Shown here piece after piece: positions 56,541 through 64,000 of a stretch of DNA of 64,000 nt (positions are counted from its first letter, which is position 1; each line of letters starts with the position of its first letter). The notes beneath the pieces were generated by a model that made no database searches, had not been told where the DNA came from, and was given only the letters and a program-made list of their open reading frames with translations. Source of the DNA: Ruminococcus sp. (GTDB lineage Bacteria; Bacillota; Clostridia; Oscillospirales; Ruminococcaceae); contig JAFSBM010000066.1 in assembly GCA_017437285.1 (NCBI GenBank), positions 1 to 64,000 on the forward strand, given 5' to 3'. Position numbers and translations under genes: made by a program.

Positions 56541-59507
56541 ATGGGAAAGAAAAAAGTAAGCGCTGCTCCTGTGGCAAAGCCGAAAAATTCGAAATTATAT
56601 GACATTTTCTATGAAAAGGGAATACTTTATTTTGTTTTATCATTTATAATTCCCTTTGTCATAATGCTTATGGGCTTTCATGAGGAAAATATCAATATGC
56701 TGTGGTTCCATGACGGAAAATGGCAGGAAGTAGGCGGTGAGCAGTTCCTCGTTGTTGACCTGTGGCACCAGTATTATCCCTTTTTCCGTGTGCTGAGGGA
56801 GAAACTTCTCACAGGCGGCTCATTCCTCTATTCGTGGCAGAATGGTATGGGAACGAATTTCCTTGCCCTTATTGCCTACTATGCCGCAAGCCCTCTGAAC
56901 TGGCTGTCAATTTTCTTTGATGATGAGCATACACGTCATGCCCTTATGTATATTCTGGCGGCAAAGGTTGGATTTTGCGGAGCATTTTTCAGCTGTTTCC
57001 TCAGATACACATTCAACCGCAAGGATTTCTCAATTGTGGGATTTTCCGCAATTTTTGCCCTTTGCAGCTATACTCTCGGCTATTACTGGAATGTAATGTG
57101 GTTTGACACAATTGCACTTTTCCCACTTGTTATGCTGGGAGTTGTGGCAATGTGCCGTGAGAAAAAGTGGAAGCTTTACACAATCGCTCTTGCTTTATCT
57201 CTTATCTCAAACTACTACATCGGATTTTTCACCTGCATATTCACCGTATTTATGTTTGCGGCTTCCGCAATTATCGAATGGCAGGGAATAAAGGCATTTT
57301 TCGGCAGATTATGGCTTATTTTCCGTTCATCTGTAATCGGACTTGCTATGGGCGGATTTATCCTTATTCCAGCCTATAAGGCATTACAGCTTACCCACAG
57401 CGTAACAGGCTCTATGCCGCAGAATATCAGTTGGGAAAACAGCTGGCTTGATATGTTTGCGAACCTCATTTCCTACAATGAGCCTACTTCAAAAGAGGGA
57501 CTTCCCAATTTTGCCTGCGGTATGCTTGCAATTACCCTTATTGGCGTATTTCTCCTTGCAGGGGGCATAAAAATCCGTGAGAAAATCTCAGCTGTACTTC
57601 TTCTCGGACTTATTGCCGTAAGCTGTAATATGAACAAGCTTGACTATATCTGGCACGGTTTCCACGAAACAAATCAGCTGCCATACAGATTTGCTTTTAT
57701 TTTCAGCTTTATACTTGCTGTAATGGCTTATCGTGCATATGATATTTTAACCGACAAGGGCATAAAGCTCTATCATCTCCCAATGCTTCTCATCGGACCT
57801 GCGGCAATCGGAGTTGTGACATATTACTCCAAAAAGGCGGCAGGAGAAGTCTTTAATCTTGAAGATACAGCATTGAAAAGCTCATTGCTTATAACAGGTG
57901 CGTATATACTCATTATTGTATGTATGAAGTTTATCCCCATAAAGGATAAGAAACTGCATACGGGAATTATGAATGTTGTCATTACAGGTGTAATATGCGT
58001 GGAGCTTAGTGCAAATGCTGTTATCGGTGTAGAAACCGTAGGCAGCTCCAACTTCGGCAGTTATCCCGCAAGCAATGAGGAAGTACAGCTTCTCCTTGAA
58101 GAAATGCGTAATACTGAGGACGATTTGTTCTACCGCACGGAAATGACAGCCACATATACCCTCAATGACAGCGCACTTTATGGCTACAACGGACTTTCAC
58201 AGTTCTCCTCATCAGCCAATGTTGCTGTTACAAAGATGTTCCAGAAGCTTGGTTTATATGCCTCCGAGGCAGGAAACCGCTTCTATTACCGCATAACTGA
58301 CCCTGTTGTTCATACACTTCTTGATGTGAATTACATTGTGTCAAAAAAAGGTGCTATTGAAAGTGATTCCGCATTTCTTGAACTTCAGCAATCTCAGGGC
58401 AATATAAAGCTTTACAAGAATAAATATCCTTCATCTCTCGGATTTATGGCAGATAAGCGAATTCTCCATATGTCCAACGAATACAGAGCAAATCCCTTTG
58501 AGTACAAGAATGATGTTATGAGCTGTGCTACGGGATATGACCGTGACCTGTTCACCGCACAGCCTGTTGTTTCTGTAAGCAATGACAACATTTATACAGA
58601 AAAGCAAAGCTACGGCGAATATTCCTACAGCATTGACGACAGAGATAAAACTTCAAGGGTAACATATGAATTCGCTCCCGTTGAGGGCGGTCATCTCTAC
58701 GGCTATTTCAGAGGAAATGGCGTTAAAAATCTTGATATAATGAACGGACCTCTTTCCGTTGACAGCGGAATTATCTCTGAGGGCTACAGCATTTCATTCC
58801 CCATGGGTGATTTCAACGAGGGCAAAACAGCTGCGGTTTCTCTCAATTTCGAGGACGACTCCGATTTCGGCTCATATACAATCGTTGGATATTCTCTCAA
58901 TGAGGAAGTATTCAAGGAGATGTACAGCCGTATTGCTGACGAGAAATTTGAAATTACGGAATTCTCCGATACAAAAATCAAGGGAAAAGTAAATGCTCTT
59001 AATGCAGGTATTCTCTATCTTTCAATTCCCTATGAAAAGGGCTGGAGCGTATATGTTGACGGCGAAAAGACTGAAACTTTCCCTGTTATTGACGCAATGA
59101 TGGGTGTTAACGTATCAGCAGGGGAACACGAAATTGAGCTGAAATATGCTCCCGACGGCTTCTATGTGGGACTTATGGCAAGCATTGCCGCAGTTCTTCT
59201 CTTTGTACTGTTTGCAGTTCTTGAAGCTAAGAAAAAGAAAGCTCCTGCCGAGGCACTTGCTGCCACAGCTGATGACAATGGCAAAATGGCAGATTTAGGC
59301 GATGAAAAGGCTGTCAATGACCTTGGCTTTGCTCCAAATATTTCCCCTGTCAAGGAGGATAATGACAAAGCGGAGGAAGTGGATGAGGCTGCTGAAAAAA
59401 ACGCAGAGGAAATCACACAGGAAATTGCAGAGAAATCTGACAAAACTGAAATTTCGGAGGAAATCAATGAGAAATCTGAAAGTCCTGACAGCGTACAGGG
59501 GGACTAA
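56541..59507 (+). CDS. YfhO-family large membrane protein
   Basis: A 988-residue protein with about twelve membrane spans in the first 520 residues, a large extracytoplasmic domain (about 530-880, ending YLSIPYEKGWSVYVDGEKTE, part, and a last span near 890-910), then a charged Glu/Lys-rich cytosolic tail. YfhO proteins are GT-C-like and linked to glycosylation of lipoteichoic acid or other surface polymers in Firmicutes. The N-terminal LVVDLWHQYYPFFRV and the NGMGTNFLALIAYYA block (the first extracellular loop) fit. The final 41 bases also encode the start of truA in another frame. Confidence 0.9.
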   Translation: MGKKKVSAAPVAKPKNSKLYDIFYEKGILYFVLSFIIPFVIMLMGFHEENINMLWFHDGKWQEVGGEQFLVVDLWHQYYPFFRVLREKLLTGGSFLYSWQNGMGTNFLALIAYYAASPLNWLSIFFDDEHTRHALMYILAAKVGFCGAFFSCFLRYTFNRKDFSIVGFSAIFALCSYTLGYYWNVMWFDTIALFPLVMLGVVAMCREKKWKLYTIALALSLISNYYIGFFTCIFTVFMFAASAIIEWQGIKAFFGRLWLIFRSSVIGLAMGGFILIPAYKALQLTHSVTGSMPQNISWENSWLDMFANLISYNEPTSKEGLPNFACGMLAITLIGVFLLAGGIKIREKISAVLLLGLIAVSCNMNKLDYIWHGFHETNQLPYRFAFIFSFILAVMAYRAYDILTDKGIKLYHLPMLLIGPAAIGVVTYYSKKAAGEVFNLEDTALKSSLLITGAYILIIVCMKFIPIKDKKLHTGIMNVVITGVICVELSANAVIGVETVGSSNFGSYPASNEEVQLLLEEMRNTEDDLFYRTEMTATYTLNDSALYGYNGLSQFSSSANVAVTKMFQKLGLYASEAGNRFYYRITDPVVHTLLDVNYIVSKKGAIESDSAFLELQQSQGNIKLYKNKYPSSLGFMADKRILHMSNEYRANPFEYKNDVMSCATGYDRDLFTAQPVVSVSNDNIYTEKQSYGEYSYSIDDRDKTSRVTYEFAPVEGGHLYGYFRGNGVKNLDIMNGPLSVDSGIISEGYSISFPMGDFNEGKTAAVSLNFEDDSDFGSYTIVGYSLNEEVFKEMYSRIADEKFEITEFSDTKIKGKVNALNAGILYLSIPYEKGWSVYVDGEKTETFPVIDAMMGVNVSAGEHEIELKYAPDGFYVGLMASIAAVLLFVLFAVLEAKKKKAPAEALAATADDNGKMADLGDEKAVNDLGFAPNISPVKEDNDKAEEVDEAAEKNAEEITQEIAEKSDKTEISEEINEKSESPDSVQGD

Positions 59508-60201
59508 TTACCACGGCTTTCAACGGCAGAATAACGCACTCACGGTGCAGGAAGTGCTGGAAAAGGCAGTTTCAAAGGTGCTGAACGAGCCTGTTACCAT
59601 TATCGGCTGTTCGAGGACGGATACGGGAGTTCACGCAAATGAGTTCTGCTTCAACGTGAAAACCGAAAGCAATATACGAAATATCGGCTTTTGCAGGGGA
59701 GTCAACGGAGAATTGCCCGATGATATTTCAATTTTAAGCTGTGAGGACGCTCCCCTTGATTTCCACGCACGATTTGACTGCAAGGGCAAGGAGTACATTT
59801 ACAAAATGCATTGCAGCGAATCAAAAGACCCTTTCGGCACGGATTTAGCCTGTCACTACCGCAGAAAATTCGATGTTGAGGCGGCAAGGAGGGCGGCAGC
59901 TTATCTTGTAGGCACTCACGACTTCGCATCCTTTTGTGCTGACTGTACATCTGTGTCAACAACGGTAAGAACAATATATTCACTTGACATAGAAAATAAT
60001 GGAACTTCTGTGATAATACTTGTAAAAGGTGACGGTTTTCTGTATAATATGATTAGGATAATTGCAGGAACGCTTATGGACGTAAGCGAGGGGCGGTTTT
60101 CTCCCGATGATATACCTGCAATTCTTGAAGCAAAAGACAGATTGAGAGCAGGCAGAACTGCCATGGCTCATGGACTTTATCTTAATAAAGTTTATTATTG
60201 A
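59467..60201 (+). CDS. truA: tRNA pseudouridine(38-40) synthase TruA
   Basis: A 244-residue enzyme modifying positions 38-40 of tRNA anticodon arms. The start at 59467 (MRNLKVLTAYRGTNYHGFQR) follows GGAGG and matches the family N-terminus. It lies inside the end of the yfhO-like gene, a 41-base overlap. The catalytic Asp is in GCSRTDTGVHA. The C-terminal DGFLYNMIRIIAGTLMDVSEG block is complete. Confidence 0.95.
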   Translation: MRNLKVLTAYRGTNYHGFQRQNNALTVQEVLEKAVSKVLNEPVTIIGCSRTDTGVHANEFCFNVKTESNIRNIGFCRGVNGELPDDISILSCEDAPLDFHARFDCKGKEYIYKMHCSESKDPFGTDLACHYRRKFDVEAARRAAAYLVGTHDFASFCADCTSVSTTVRTIYSLDIENNGTSVIILVKGDGFLYNMIRIIAGTLMDVSEGRFSPDDIPAILEAKDRLRAGRTAMAHGLYLNKVYY

Positions 60202-60318
60202 TTTTGCAGAGGGCGATGCCTACATCGCCCTGAACTGCATTTATTTTTCAGTGACACGGCTAACCGTGTTTGTGGTACGTGATAGAAAAAATAATCGGTA
60301 ATCGGAGGATTTTTTACC
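60202..60318. other. Short spacer with a palindrome
   Basis: AGGGCGATG and CATCGCCCT arms (about 60208-60231) form a hairpin without a clear T-run, then a degenerate GACACGG...CCGTGTTTGTGGTACG palindrome. Possible weak terminator of truA. Confidence 0.45.
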
Positions 60319-61485
60319 ATGCCTATGTACGAAACCGACGACATAGTTGAACAAAAGAAAAGAGCGAAACGAAAGAAAAATTTAATACGCTTCGGCGTAA
60401 TTCTTGCGGCGGCAGCTGTGGGAGTGGCTCTGTATGCCACCAATGACATATGGCTGCCAAAGCTGCGTGGATTGGGCAAACAGTACACCACCATTGTAAA
60501 TGACGGAAAGCTTGCAAAGGGAAATTTCCCTATAGAAATAAATGACAGCGAAAGCTTTCAAATGGCTTGTGCAGACAATATCCTGTGTGTACTCAGCGAT
60601 GCCAATATTTATTTTTACAGCAGCGAGGGAAGTCTGATAAAAAAGCGTCAGCACGCCTATGCAAGTGCTGTAATGAAAACGGCAGGGGAAAGAGTTCTTC
60701 TCTACGAAAGCGGCGGAAACCGTTTCAGCGTAGAGGACAGAACTGATATAATCTACTCAAAGAATTTTACGGAAAATATTATGTTTGTCCGTATCAGCAA
60801 CGAGGGCTATTCGGCAGTTGTAACATCTTCCGACGACTATGACTGTGAGATAAGCGTATTTGACCGTGACGGTGTGCTTATCTACAACAGAAAATGCGTT
60901 GAAAGAGTAAACGATATAAGCTTTACAGCTGAAAGCAAAGGCTGTGTTGTAAGCTACATATACGCTGAAAACGGCTCATTGGTTACATCTGTTCAGGAAA
61001 TTGCCTTTACGGAGAGTCAGGAGAAGTGGAATTCCGCAGGTCTTGATACTTCGGGAATTCAGGTAAGCGGATTTGACGGCGGTGCAGCTGTTATCGGCAT
61101 TGATGCCTGCGGATATGTTGACGAAAGCGGAAATATCACTTCTATGTATCACTATGACGGTGATTTTGTAGGCGGTGCCTGCGAAAACGGCAAGACAGCC
61201 GTTATTATCAACAGCGGAGAAACAAGAAAATATACCGCAGTTCTCTTTGACGGCGGCGGAAAAGAGCCTCTTATTCTTGACTTTGAAAGTCCTCTCGTAG
61301 ATGTTACGGTGCAGGACGGGCTGGCATATATTATGCGTCAGAGCAGTATTGAGGCATACGACTTTTCGGGGGGATTGAGGTCTACGGCACAGATAGCCGA
61401 ATCCTACACAGGCTTTGCCCGTGCTGAGGGATATATGTATCTGAAAGGTTTTGAAAAAATTGATAGAATAAATTATGAAAGTTGA
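60319..61485 (+). CDS. DUF5711-family membrane-anchored beta-propeller protein
   Basis: A 388-residue protein. A basic cytosolic start (KKRAKRKKNLIRFG) leads to one membrane span (about 24-42). A long extracytoplasmic part follows, made of repeated four-strand sheets (SDANIYFYSSEGSLIKKRQH, GVLIYNRKCV, GYVDESGNITSMYHYDG), as in PQQ-like propellers. This matches my recollection of DUF5711. AGGA precedes the ATG. It is followed after 11 bases by the cvpA-like gene. Confidence 0.8.
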   Translation: MPMYETDDIVEQKKRAKRKKNLIRFGVILAAAAVGVALYATNDIWLPKLRGLGKQYTTIVNDGKLAKGNFPIEINDSESFQMACADNILCVLSDANIYFYSSEGSLIKKRQHAYASAVMKTAGERVLLYESGGNRFSVEDRTDIIYSKNFTENIMFVRISNEGYSAVVTSSDDYDCEISVFDRDGVLIYNRKCVERVNDISFTAESKGCVVSYIYAENGSLVTSVQEIAFTESQEKWNSAGLDTSGIQVSGFDGGAAVIGIDACGYVDESGNITSMYHYDGDFVGGACENGKTAVIINSGETRKYTAVLFDGGGKEPLILDFESPLVDVTVQDGLAYIMRQSSIEAYDFSGGLRSTAQIAESYTGFARAEGYMYLKGFEKIDRINYES

Positions 61486-61496
61486 GGTATTGAATT

Positions 61497-62399
61497 ATGG
61501 GTTCACATTATTGGTGGTTTTATGATGTTATTGTAGCGGCAGTGGCACTTGTGTGTATCTTCATCGGCAGCCGAAAAGGAGTAATGAAAGGCGTTTTCAG
61601 CTTTGTGGCAGTTGCTGTTGCGGCAGTTCTTTCATTTGTGATTAGCATAACAATCGGAGATACCGTAAGCAGCGGACTTGTGTGCGAAAGCAATGCAAAG
61701 AAGATTGCGGAAACCATTGAAGAAGATACGTTCATCAACAAGTATGTTGATTATCTTGAAAATATGGGATACAGCGTAGACGTTGACAGAAATAAGCTTG
61801 AAACTGCTCTTGCAGCTGAGGAAGATATGGAAAAGGCTGTTGCATTTTATCTCAACAGCGTCAACGGCCACGCTCTTGACAAGGAAGAAGTGCTTATTGA
61901 AAAAATGCACGAAGGCTATGCAGAGATTATCAGCAAAATCGTTGAAGGCTCACTTAATAAATTTTCAGCTCTCAAAACAAAGGAAATTATAAGCGAAAAG
62001 CCTGAAATGATGCTGGAGCTTATTCCTATGATTTGCGATGAGGAAAGTATTTATGACGGAGCACATTATATTTCGGAAAATTTCGCTGCTCCTGCATATA
62101 ATATCATTGGCAGACTTGTGTCATATCTCATACTTTTTGTTGTTCTCGGACTTGGCTTTATATGCGGTATAAACGCATTTTTCAGCAGACGAGAGGTCGA
62201 GGCAATAAGTGCTGTATCTCACTTTGCAGGCGGAATTTTCGGTCTGTTTACGGCTGTTTTCGTTGTATTTGCAATTGCTGTATGGGTGAAAATATCCGCA
62301 ATTACAGGCAATAACGAAATGCTGTTTTTCAACAATGACGCTGTTGAAAAGACATATGTGTTCAAGTATTTTTATGATTTTGTAATGAAGATTTGCTGA
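61497..62399 (+). CDS. CvpA-family membrane protein
   Basis: A 300-residue protein with about five membrane spans (N-terminal VAAVALVCIFIGSRKGVMKGVFSFV, part, typical of CvpA/colicin V production proteins, and three C-terminal spans). A central soluble loop lies at about 60-190. CvpA proteins are linked to envelope homeostasis. GAGGT stands upstream. In one unit with DUF5711 and perhaps the clpE-like gene. Confidence 0.8.
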   Translation: MGSHYWWFYDVIVAAVALVCIFIGSRKGVMKGVFSFVAVAVAAVLSFVISITIGDTVSSGLVCESNAKKIAETIEEDTFINKYVDYLENMGYSVDVDRNKLETALAAEEDMEKAVAFYLNSVNGHALDKEEVLIEKMHEGYAEIISKIVEGSLNKFSALKTKEIISEKPEMMLELIPMICDEESIYDGAHYISENFAAPAYNIIGRLVSYLILFVVLGLGFICGINAFFSRREVEAISAVSHFAGGIFGLFTAVFVVFAIAVWVKISAITGNNEMLFFNNDAVEKTYVFKYFYDFVMKIC

Positions 62400-62430
62400 T
62401 ACATATAGTGTATCGGAAGAAAGGGTAAGT

Positions 62431-62475
62431 ATGAGGCGATACCGCTGTGATAACGGCGGTAATGCCCGAATTTAA
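62431..62475 (+). CDS. Possible 14-residue leader peptide before clpE-like gene
   Basis: AAAGGG is followed by ATGAGGCGA and a 14-codon frame (MRRYRCDNGGNARI) ending 17 bases before the clpE-like start. Arg-rich. It may be a chance frame in the leader. Confidence 0.25.
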   Translation: MRRYRCDNGGNARI

Positions 62476-62492
62476 CAGGAGGAATTTGACTG

Positions 62493-64000
62493 ATGATAAT
62501 GTGCTGTAAGTGCAACAGACGACCGGCTGTTGTGTTCATAACATCAATGAAAGGCAATGAAAAGAAGAATGAGGGTTACTGTCTGACCTGTGCCAAGGCT
62601 TCAAATATTCCGCAGGTGGCAGAGTATATGGAAACACTGGGCATTTCAGATGAGGAAATGGAGCAGATTTCCGAGCAGATGACAAATCTCCTTGACGGTG
62701 ACGCTTTTGAAATGGGCGGTTCGGGACTTATGCCCGATTTTATGTCGAAGATGTTCGGCGGAATGGGCGGTATGGACGATTTTCAGGAGGTTGAGTCAAT
62801 CTCCGATAATTCAAAGTCCGACAGAAAGTTATTCGGCAAGGGCAAAAATGATAAAAAGGACAAAAAGGACAAGAAGAAAAAGGAACTGCGATTTTTGGGC
62901 AGCTACTGCACAAATCTCTCACAGAAAGCAGCTGAAGGCAAGCTTGACAACATAATCGGCAGAGATGAGGAAATTGCAAGAGTTATTCAGATTCTTTCAA
63001 GAAGAACAAAGAATAATCCCTGCCTTATCGGTGAGCCGGGTGTCGGTAAAACTGCCATTGCAGAGGGTATTGCACAGCGTATAGCCGCAGGTGATGTTCC
63101 ATTTAATCTTGCGGATAAAAAAGTGTATCTCCTTGACCTTACGGCACTTGTGGCAGGTACACAGTTCAGAGGTCAGTTTGAAAGCCGTGTGAAAGGTCTT
63201 GTGGACGAGGTAAAGAGCGAGGGGAATGTTATCCTTTTCATTGACGAGGTGCATAATCTCGTTGGTGCAGGAGATTCCGAAGGCTCTATGAATGCCGCAA
63301 ATATTCTTAAACCTGCTCTGTCGAGAGGCGAAGTGCAGGTAATCGGTGCAACTACATTCGGAGAATACAGAAAGTATATCGAAAAGGATTCCGCCCTTGA
63401 AAGAAGATTCCAGCCTGTTACCGTGGAAGAACCTACAATTGAAGATACAGTAGCTGTTCTTTCGGGAATTAAAAAGTACTATGAGGAATACCACAAAGTT
63501 CACATTTCGGATTATCTTGTACGTGTGTGTGCTGTTCTTTCGGAGCGTTATATTACAGACAGATTCCTCCCCGATAAGGCTATTGACCTTGTGGACGAAA
63601 GCTGTGCATATGCAAGCATACGCACTCCCGAACTGGGCGAACACGCAAAGCTTAAAAAGGAGCTTGCAACTCTTGAAGAAATGATTGAAACTATATCCTC
63701 AGAGGAAGAACCCGACTACGAGGCAATTGCAGAAATGCGTGGAAAGACAATCCGCATCGGAAAGGATATTGAAGCCCTTGAAGAAAAAATTGCCGATATA
63801 CAGGTAACTGAGGAAGATGTTACAAAGGTTGTGGAACTGTGGACGGGTATTCCCGCAAGCAAAATTGCGGAAACTGAATTCCTGAAAATTGCCCGCCTTG
63901 AAGAATCTCTGAGAAAGCGTGTAGTGGGACAGGACGAGGCTATTTCAGTTCTCACAAAGGCTATAAAGCGTACAAGAGTTCAGCTGAGCAAACGCCGCAG
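62493..64000 (+). CDS. ClpE-like Clp ATPase with N-terminal zinc finger (runs off the window)
   Basis: The first 502 codons of an AAA+ protease ATPase; the C-terminal part lies beyond 64000. The N-terminus has a treble-clef-like zinc finger, CCKC (residues 4-7) and CLTC (about 34-37), instead of Clp-N repeats, which is the ClpE layout. A Met/Gly-rich and then Lys/Asp-rich linker (about 75-130) precedes AAA domain 1: [18 protein letters not shown] start, Walker [10 protein letters not shown], Walker [16 protein letters not shown], with [11 protein letters not shown] short middle domain and the [11 protein letters not shown] linker to domain 2 follow. AGGAGG precedes the ATG. No CtsR box was recognised in the leader. 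Confidence 0.9.
   Translation, partial: MIMCCKCNRRPAVVFITSMKGNEKKNEGYCLTCAKASNIPQVAEYMETLGISDEEMEQISEQMTNLLDGDAFEMGGSGLMPDFMSKMFGGMGGMDDFQEVESISDNSKSDRKLFGKGKNDKKDKKDKKKKELRFLGSYCTNLSQKAAEGKLDNIIGRDEEIARVIQILSRRTKNNPCLIGEPGVGKTAIAEGIAQRIAAGDVPFNLADKKVYLLDLTALVAGTQFRGQFESRVKGLVDEVKSEGNVILFIDEVHNLVGAGDSEGSMNAANILKPALSRGEVQVIGATTFGEYRKYIEKDSALERRFQPVTVEEPTIEDTVAVLSGIKKYYEEYHKVHISDYLVRVCAVLSERYITDRFLPDKAIDLVDESCAYASIRTPELGEHAKLKKELATLEEMIETISSEEEPDYEAIAEMRGKTIRIGKDIEALEEKIADIQVTEEDVTKVVELWTGIPASKIAETEFLKIARLEESLRKRVVGQDEAISVLTKAIKRTRVQLSKRR

Noticed and set aside
59302..59507. Frameshift or fusion between the yfhO-like gene and truA
   Set aside because: TruA has its own start with GGAGG and a normal N-terminus, and the YfhO tail ends normally in another frame, so this is a true 41-base gene overlap.
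62400..62492. CtsR operator before the clpE-like gene
   Set aside because: The tandem GGTCAAA heptads that define CtsR boxes are absent.

Overview
The window looks like a chromosomal segment of a cellulolytic Ruminococcus-like Clostridia/Oscillospiraceae bacterium. Two plant-cell-wall hydrolases (GH5 at 143-2350, GH74 at 30831-33482) and one secreted protein of unknown function (37287-38840) end in duplicated-loop dockerin modules, as in Ruminococcus cellulosomes. Codon use is A+T-leaning, promoters are sigma-A-like, and many RBS are AGGAGG-type. A dipicolinate synthase operon (dpsA-dpsB, 28580-30005) implies that the lineage makes endospores. The genus is an inference from protein style only.

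Layout. 1-138: 3' end of a group II intron. 143-8279: GH5, an orphan solute-binding lipoprotein, feoB, a small unknown gene and glyS. 8492-17056 (mostly minus strand): an internally duplicated protein, a SUKH immunity-like gene behind corA, metH and pheA, and a large acidic membrane-anchored protein. 17359-23677: an accessory island of small genes (DUF1836 regulator, glycine-zipper peptide, two DUF6440 genes, SPFH protein, inserted LRR protein, zinc ribbon, DUF5684 membrane protein) with a 49-bp tandem array. 23852-30005: secreted cysteine protease, lipoproteins, cysS, dpsAB. 30831-40056: GH74, ECF sigma factor with a PASTA-bearing partner, Hsp20 under a double CIRCE, dockerin protein, SUFU protein. 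40130-41834: ABC-F ribosome-protection gene behind a leader peptide and attenuator. 41921-46768: DUF3267 protease-like protein, an ATPase + DUF4869 cassette, nadC and nadB. 47222-64000: ruvC-ruvA, sseB-like, ruvB, a C39-like protein, a degenerate phosphohexomutase, an rRNA methyltransferase, ecfA1-ecfA2-ecfT, yfhO-like, truA, DUF5711, cvpA-like and a clpE-like gene running off the edge.

The most striking features are not single genes. (1) Accessory genes sit directly behind the 3' end of a host gene, and that 3' end is repeated on the far side: nadC / ATPase-DUF4869 (106 and 120 bp copies), the SPFH gene / LRR gene (exact 70 bp), corA / SUKH (diverged copy encoding the same C-terminus) and, more weakly, the dockerin gene / SUFU (18 bp). 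This suggests a common cassette-insertion route. (2) Intergenic spaces are filled with arrays of a degenerate heptamer AGCYNTT (reverse AANRGCT). Each unit carries a stop codon on both strands, so three units close all six frames. The arrays are often joined to AATTAAG arrays and a conserved terminator hairpin. (3) Smaller mobile-like palindromes and a MITE with perfect 17-bp ends are scattered among them.

No tRNA, rRNA, CRISPR array, insertion-sequence transposase or prophage gene was recognised. All family calls were made by reading the sequence without database searches.
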